Shown piece after piece: positions 60,329-64,000 of a stretch of DNA of 64,000 bases. How positions within the stretch are numbered: position 1 is the stretch's first letter; each line of letters starts with the position of its first letter. Source of the DNA: Enhygromyxa salina (GTDB taxonomy: Bacteria; Myxococcota_A; Polyangia; Nannocystales; Nannocystaceae); NCBI RefSeq assembly GCF_000737335.2, contig NZ_JMCC02000049.1:33408-97407 (forward strand), written 5' to 3'. Below the pieces are notes generated by a model that worked only from the letters and a program-made list of their open reading frames with translations, was not told the DNA's origin and ran no database searches. The translations under genes were made by a program, and so were the position numbers.

Positions 60329-62830
60329 GTGGCCGACTCTCGCCTCACTCAGCCACGCGATCTGATCGGGGATATCCACGCGCAACAGCGGCGCAAGCTG
60401 TTTCGTCGGGTGGCCCTGGGTGTCGCGGTGTTCGTGATGCTGCTGTTGATCGCGGTCGCGCTGAAGTTTCTGGCGGACCGCCGCCACCGTGACGGGTGCC
60501 TGGCGGACGCCACCCAAGGCTTCGCGCTGGGGACCTCGGCGGAGCTGGTGATCGTTGCGACCAAGCTCGAGACCTGCATCGGCGAGCACCCCAATGATCC
60601 GCTCTTGCATGGCTCGCTGGCGTTGACCCGGGCCCAGCTGCTGGCGGAATTTGGCGAGTCCGATCCAGAGGCCCACGACACCGTGGCCGCCCTCGACGCG
60701 CTGGAGTTCCCCACCCACGACGGCGAGCTCGCCCGGGTCATGCTCGACCTCGACGACGGCAACCTGGACGCGGCGCGTGACCGCCTGCCCACGGTCGCCG
60801 ACATGGACAGCACCCACAGCATCGCGCCGAACCACGAGGTCTGGGTTGGCGGCATGCTGGCGATCGCCGACCCAGAGGCCAACCTCGACGACGCGATCGA
60901 CACGATCACCGCGACCCTGGAAGAGGACGGCTCGATCTCGATCCGCCGGTTGCTCGCAACCTTGCACATGCACGCCGGTGACGCCGCGCCCGCGCTGGCC
61001 CAGCTCGTCGACGCCCGCGCGCGCAGCCAGACCCACCTTGGCCTGGCCGCCGACGAGGCGCTCTACAACGCGCTGCTTCGCCAAAAGCTGGCGGGCGTGG
61101 CCGACGTCGCAGATCAGCTGCTGGGCGGCGGCTTCGAGATCGCCCAGCGCGACCGCGCCCACGCGCTGCTGGCCCGCGGGGTCGTGCGGGTCCAGTCCGG
61201 TGAGATCGAAGCGGGCATGGAGCTCGTCGATCAGGCCTGGGTCATGCTGCCGGGCTGGGACAAGCTCTCGCGCACGCTGGCGCTCGAGATGGCGATGGAG
61301 GGCGGCGACGGAGCCCGCGCGCGCAAGTGGATCGACGAGGCCGGCCTGCGGGCGTCCGAGTCCGAGATCTACGAGGCGTGGGTCAAGCTCGTCGAGGGCG
61401 ACGTCATGTCGGCGCTCGAAGATCTCGCCAAGCTCCCGCAAGAGCACCCTCGGGTCGCGCTCTTGCAGGGCCTCGCGCTGGTCGAGCAAAACCGCTTCGT
61501 CGAGGCCCAGCCTTGGCTGGATCGGGCCGACAAGCTGCTCCCCGGCCGGGTCGACGTCGAGGTTGGCCGCGCCCGCGTGGAGGTGCACACCGGTGACCCC
61601 GAGGCCGCGCGGCGCAAGCTCGACGCGCTGACCCGAGAAGAGCCGTTCGCCCCGCGCGCGTGGACGGGCCTCGGTGAAGCCAACATCGCGGTCGCCTATC
61701 GCGACTCCGAAAAGACCAAGTCCAGCAAGCCCGACGCTACCGCGCTCCGCGAGGCTCGCCGCGCGTTCAAGAAGGCTGTCGAGCTCGAGCGCATGCCCTC
61801 CGAGGCCTACCTGCACCTCGCGGAGCTGACCGACATCAAGCGCCGCGAAGATCCCAAGCTGGTGACCGAGGTGCTCGATCTGTTCGCCAAGGCGGTCGCG
61901 GCCAACCCCAAGCTGCCGCGCTACGCCGAGCGCGAGGCCCTGTATCTGGCCGAGCTCAACTTCCGCGCCCAAGCAACGGCCAAGCTCGAGGCCGTGCTCG
62001 ACCGCCCGGGGATCAGCGCCGAGGTCCCGCTCGCGCTGGCCCAGCTGGGGCTGCGACAGATCGAGTTTGGCGACGCGGACGAGCTCCCGGCCAAGTTCGA
62101 CGCGTGGCTCGAGCAGGCAAAGACCCGTGGTGGCGTGCCAGCGCGCACGCTCGATCTGCTGGCGGCGCGGGCCCTGCTCGCGCGGGCCCAACCGCAAGAG
62201 GCTCTCGCCAAGCTCGAGCCCCTGCTCGCGGCCAACGAGCTCGACCTCGACGCGCGGATCTACCTCGTCCACGCCCACATGGATCTGCGTGACCGCGACA
62301 CCGCGCTCGCGGTCGTCAAGCGTGGGCTCGGGGTCCTGCCCGACGAGGTCAAGGGCCGCCTGTACTTCGAGTGGGCCGGCGTCATGGCGCGCGGAGGCAA
62401 GCGTCGCCCAGCCGCCAACTACGCGAACAACGGGTGGAAGAAGCTCGCCAAACAATCGGACGTCTCGGTCGCCGAGTACTTGCTGCTCGCCGAAGACGCG
62501 ATCCGCCTGCTCAACCGCGACAACCAGCCCAAGCCAGCGGCCGCGATCGGCCGCGAGATCACCGAGCTGGTGCCGTTTCACAGCGACGCCTGGGTGATCC
62601 GGGCCGACGCGGAGATGCGCACCAACCGGGGCAGCGACGCCAAGGCCAGCGCCGAGAAGGCCGTTGAGCTCGACGACGACAGCGCCCGCGCCCACGAGGT
62701 GCTGGCCCAGGTGTGGCTGCGCTTCGGCTACAAAGATCGCGCGAAAGAGTCGTTCGAGCGGGCGCTGGAGCTCGCCAAGGACACGCCGCGCGAGAAAGAA
62801 ATCAAGAAGAGCCTGGCCAGCGTCGGTTAG
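60329..62830 (+). CDS. Membrane-anchored TPR protein
   Basis: 833 residues from GTG 60329 (GAAGG just upstream). A basic N-terminus (QQRRKLFRR) precedes one membrane segment (VALGVAVFVMLLLIAVALKFL); the remaining 780 residues are tetratricopeptide-like helical repeats across the full length, for example LIVATKLETCIGEHPNDPLLHGSLAL, ALAQLVDARARSQTHLG and VLAQVWLRFGYKDRAKESFERAL. With the anchor N-in, the repeats face the periplasm. Such proteins scaffold complexes; the partner is unknown. The frame extends upstream to 60173 with an unlikely His/Arg-rich translation and was not used. Confidence 0.82.
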   Translation: MADSRLTQPRDLIGDIHAQQRRKLFRRVALGVAVFVMLLLIAVALKFLADRRHRDGCLADATQGFALGTSAELVIVATKLETCIGEHPNDPLLHGSLALTRAQLLAEFGESDPEAHDTVAALDALEFPTHDGELARVMLDLDDGNLDAARDRLPTVADMDSTHSIAPNHEVWVGGMLAIADPEANLDDAIDTITATLEEDGSISIRRLLATLHMHAGDAAPALAQLVDARARSQTHLGLAADEALYNALLRQKLAGVADVADQLLGGGFEIAQRDRAHALLARGVVRVQSGEIEAGMELVDQAWVMLPGWDKLSRTLALEMAMEGGDGARARKWIDEAGLRASESEIYEAWVKLVEGDVMSALEDLAKLPQEHPRVALLQGLALVEQNRFVEAQPWLDRADKLLPGRVDVEVGRARVEVHTGDPEAARRKLDALTREEPFAPRAWTGLGEANIAVAYRDSEKTKSSKPDATALREARRAFKKAVELERMPSEAYLHLAELTDIKRREDPKLVTEVLDLFAKAVAANPKLPRYAEREALYLAELNFRAQATAKLEAVLDRPGISAEVPLALAQLGLRQIEFGDADELPAKFDAWLEQAKTRGGVPARTLDLLAARALLARAQPQEALAKLEPLLAANELDLDARIYLVHAHMDLRDRDTALAVVKRGLGVLPDEVKGRLYFEWAGVMARGGKRRPAANYANNGWKKLAKQSDVSVAEYLLLAEDAIRLLNRDNQPKPAAAIGREITELVPFHSDAWVIRADAEMRTNRGSDAKASAEKAVELDDDSARAHEVLAQVWLRFGYKDRAKESFERALELAKDTPREKEIKKSLASVG

Positions 62831-62841
62831 AGTCAGCTCCC

Positions 62842-63690
62842 ATGGACTCCCGACTCAAGGGGCTGACCGTACTGATCACTGGGGCCTCGGGCGGCATCGG
62901 CGAGGCGCTGGCGCACGAGTTCGCTGACGAGGGCGCGAACTTGGTGCTGCATGGCAACAGCCGGGCGGACAAGCTCGAGGATCTCGTTGGGCTCGAAGGC
63001 TGGGGTGATCGGGCGCTAGTTGGGACGGCGGATCTGCGCAAGCCAGAGGCGCTCGACGAACTGTTCGAGCAGGGGCGCAGCCGGTTTGGGCGGATTGACG
63101 TGGTCGTTGCCAACGCGGGGATCTGGCCGCCCGAGGACAAGCCGCTGCACGAGCTCTCGGTCGAGCGGATCCGCGAGGTCATCGAGGTGAACCTGGTGGG
63201 GACGATCTTCACGTGTCGCAGCTTCGCGGCCCAGCTGGCTGCGTATGGGCCGCGGGCGGACGGGCGCGGGGCGAGCGTGTGCTTGATCGGGTCTACGGCG
63301 GGGCGCTTTGGCGAGGCGAATCACCTGGAGTACGCGGTCAGCAAGGCGGGACTGCATGGGTTGATGCGCTCGCTGAAGAACGAACTGGTGAGCTTGGATC
63401 CGTGGGCGCGGGTGAACTTGGTCGAGCCGGGGTGGACGGTGACGCCGATGGCGGAGGCGGCGCTGGCGGAGGAAGGGACGGTGGATCGGGTGTGCGCGAC
63501 GATGGCGCTGCGGCAGCTGGCTCGGCCGGTGGATGTGGCGCGGGCGGTGGTGTTCTTGAGTTCGCCGGCGCTGGCTCGGCATGTTTCTGGGGAGGTGATC
63601 TCGGTGGCGGGGGGTATGGAGGGGCGGCGGCTTTGGGATTCGGGGGAGGTTGATCCGATGGTGGTGCGATCTCGGTTGGAGGGGGATTGA
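62842..63690 (+). CDS. Short-chain dehydrogenase/reductase (SDR)
   Basis: 282 residues, ATG 11 bp after the TPR gene. Classical SDR: cofactor motif TGASGGIGEAL, VVANAGIW (NAG), catalytic Ser in LIGSTAGRF and Tyr-Lys in EYAVSKAG, and the end motif with VSGEVISVAGG. The coenzyme loop LHGNSRADKLE has an Asn-Ser-Arg, favouring NADP(H). Substrate unknown; the family includes 3-oxoacyl-ACP reductase-like enzymes. The 3' end is more G-rich and runs into a 15-bp repeat. Confidence 0.92.
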   Translation: MDSRLKGLTVLITGASGGIGEALAHEFADEGANLVLHGNSRADKLEDLVGLEGWGDRALVGTADLRKPEALDELFEQGRSRFGRIDVVVANAGIWPPEDKPLHELSVERIREVIEVNLVGTIFTCRSFAAQLAAYGPRADGRGASVCLIGSTAGRFGEANHLEYAVSKAGLHGLMRSLKNELVSLDPWARVNLVEPGWTVTPMAEAALAEEGTVDRVCATMALRQLARPVDVARAVVFLSSPALARHVSGEVISVAGGMEGRRLWDSGEVDPMVVRSRLEGD

Positions 63691-63724
63691 GGATTGATGG
63701 ATTGAGGATTGATGGATTGAGGAT
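63686..63724. repeat. 15-bp tandem repeat at the SDR gene end
   Basis: The unit ATTGAGGATTGATGG occurs 2.6 times, starting within the last codons of the SDR gene, whose stop TGA is part of the first unit. Slippage here could alter the C-terminus or the downstream UTR. Confidence 0.8.
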
Positions 63725-64000
63725 GAGCATTGATTGGTTGTTTGCGGGGATCTGCGTGTCCGACGGGGCAACGCGCACTGGCTGCAGACGACCCCAACCC
63801 GGCTACGGTCTACTCCAGTTTCGTGACCCCGCTTCCTTTCGTTTCTTCTCATTGGCCCGACCTTGCTTCTCTTCGCTAGTCTCCACGTGCGTAGATACGC
63901 CGGGTTGGGGCCGTCTGCGGCCTTGCGTGCGCTCGTACCCGTTCGGGGGGGTGACTCCGCTCTGGGGCGGTGGGGGGCCCGAAGTCGGGGGGGGAAGTCG
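63725..64000. other. Intergenic end of window, no gene recognised
   Basis: About 276 bp to the window edge. Bases 63830-63890 are pyrimidine-rich (repeated CTTC/TTCT), in contrast to the G-rich sequence on either side. It contains the inverted repeat 63784-63918. No frame here gives a credible protein. Confidence 0.5.
63784..63918. repeat. 20-bp inverted repeats flanking a 95-bp pyrimidine-rich spacer
   Basis: GCAGACGACCCCAACCCGGC at 63784-63803 is the reverse complement of 63899-63918 with one mismatch. The arms could form a large stem or mark the ends of a small mobile or REP-type element. No flanking target duplication was identified. Confidence 0.65.

Noticed and set aside
60182..62695. 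An 837-codon open frame on the - strand opposite the TPR membrane protein
   Set aside because: Mirror of a high-GC gene; composition is skewed to Gly, Val, Arg and Gln, with no known motif, while the + strand has clear TPR periodicity and a membrane anchor.

Overview
The window is high-GC, gene-dense bacterial DNA that looks like a myxobacterium of the Nannocystis/Plesiocystis/Enhygromyxa group. The main signs are many predicted lipoproteins with Gly-Asp-rich linkers (TGDGDGDPT-type repeats), thrombospondin type-3 repeats, kelch, LamG and von Willebrand A secreted proteins, an FHA-GAF-adenylate cyclase, a Hanks-type kinase, and frequent GTG starts. This assignment is inferred from protein style; no rRNA, tRNA, CRISPR array or transposase was found.

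Layout. 0-7.5 kb: end of an unknown gene, a fumarylacetoacetate hydrolase, kelch and VWA lipoproteins, a crotonase divergent from a PHP/DUF3604-like protein, and a glycine-rich remnant ending at a strong terminator. 7.6-17.2 kb: amidohydrolase-like lipoprotein, cytochrome P450, a topoisomerase III-RecQ fusion, and a ferritin-like diiron protein translationally coupled to a 57-residue protein. 17.3-23.5 kb: dual-specificity phosphatase, a LamG lipoprotein with an internal tandem duplication, and a MerR regulator behind an FNR/2Fe-2S reductase. 23.6-28.2 kb: ABC ATPase plus a permease-M1 peptidase fusion. 28.2-38.5 kb: lipoproteins, cyclase, patatin, ECF sigma/anti-sigma/kinase cluster, and an ADP-ribosylglycohydrolase. 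38.6-44.8 kb: a dihydrolipoamide dehydrogenase-like flavoprotein, an ATPase/TPR gene pair, RNase Z and a small membrane protein. 44.8-51.3 kb: an operon of two large secreted proteins and a cupin, divergent from a VOC protein/WYL regulator pair. 51.3-57.5 kb: a divisome operon (FtsE, a 90-residue protein, FtsX, EnvC-like) and a second ATPase/partner pair. 57.5-64 kb: broken lipoprotein gene, PrmC, lipoprotein, TPR membrane protein, SDR, and a repeat-bearing intergenic end.

Three things stand out. First, topoisomerase III and RecQ are joined in one 1412-residue chain; the two enzymes usually act as separate partners. Second, nearly identical 23-bp palindromes precede the diiron gene (17201-17223) and the reductase gene (23462-23484), 27-30 bp before the chosen starts. 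That points to a dispersed regulon in which the reductase feeds electrons to the diiron enzyme and the MerR protein downstream of the reductase is the best local candidate for the regulator. Third, a two-gene module (P-loop ATPase with winged-helix-like end plus a partner sharing an APDLWTIR motif, with or without TPRs) occurs twice, on opposite strands about 14 kb apart; it resembles NLR-like conflict or signalling systems and is the best candidate here for an undescribed system.

Two tandem 20-bp palindromes sit 33 bp apart between the secreted-protein operon and the VOC-WYL operon, as expected for an autoregulated WYL repressor.
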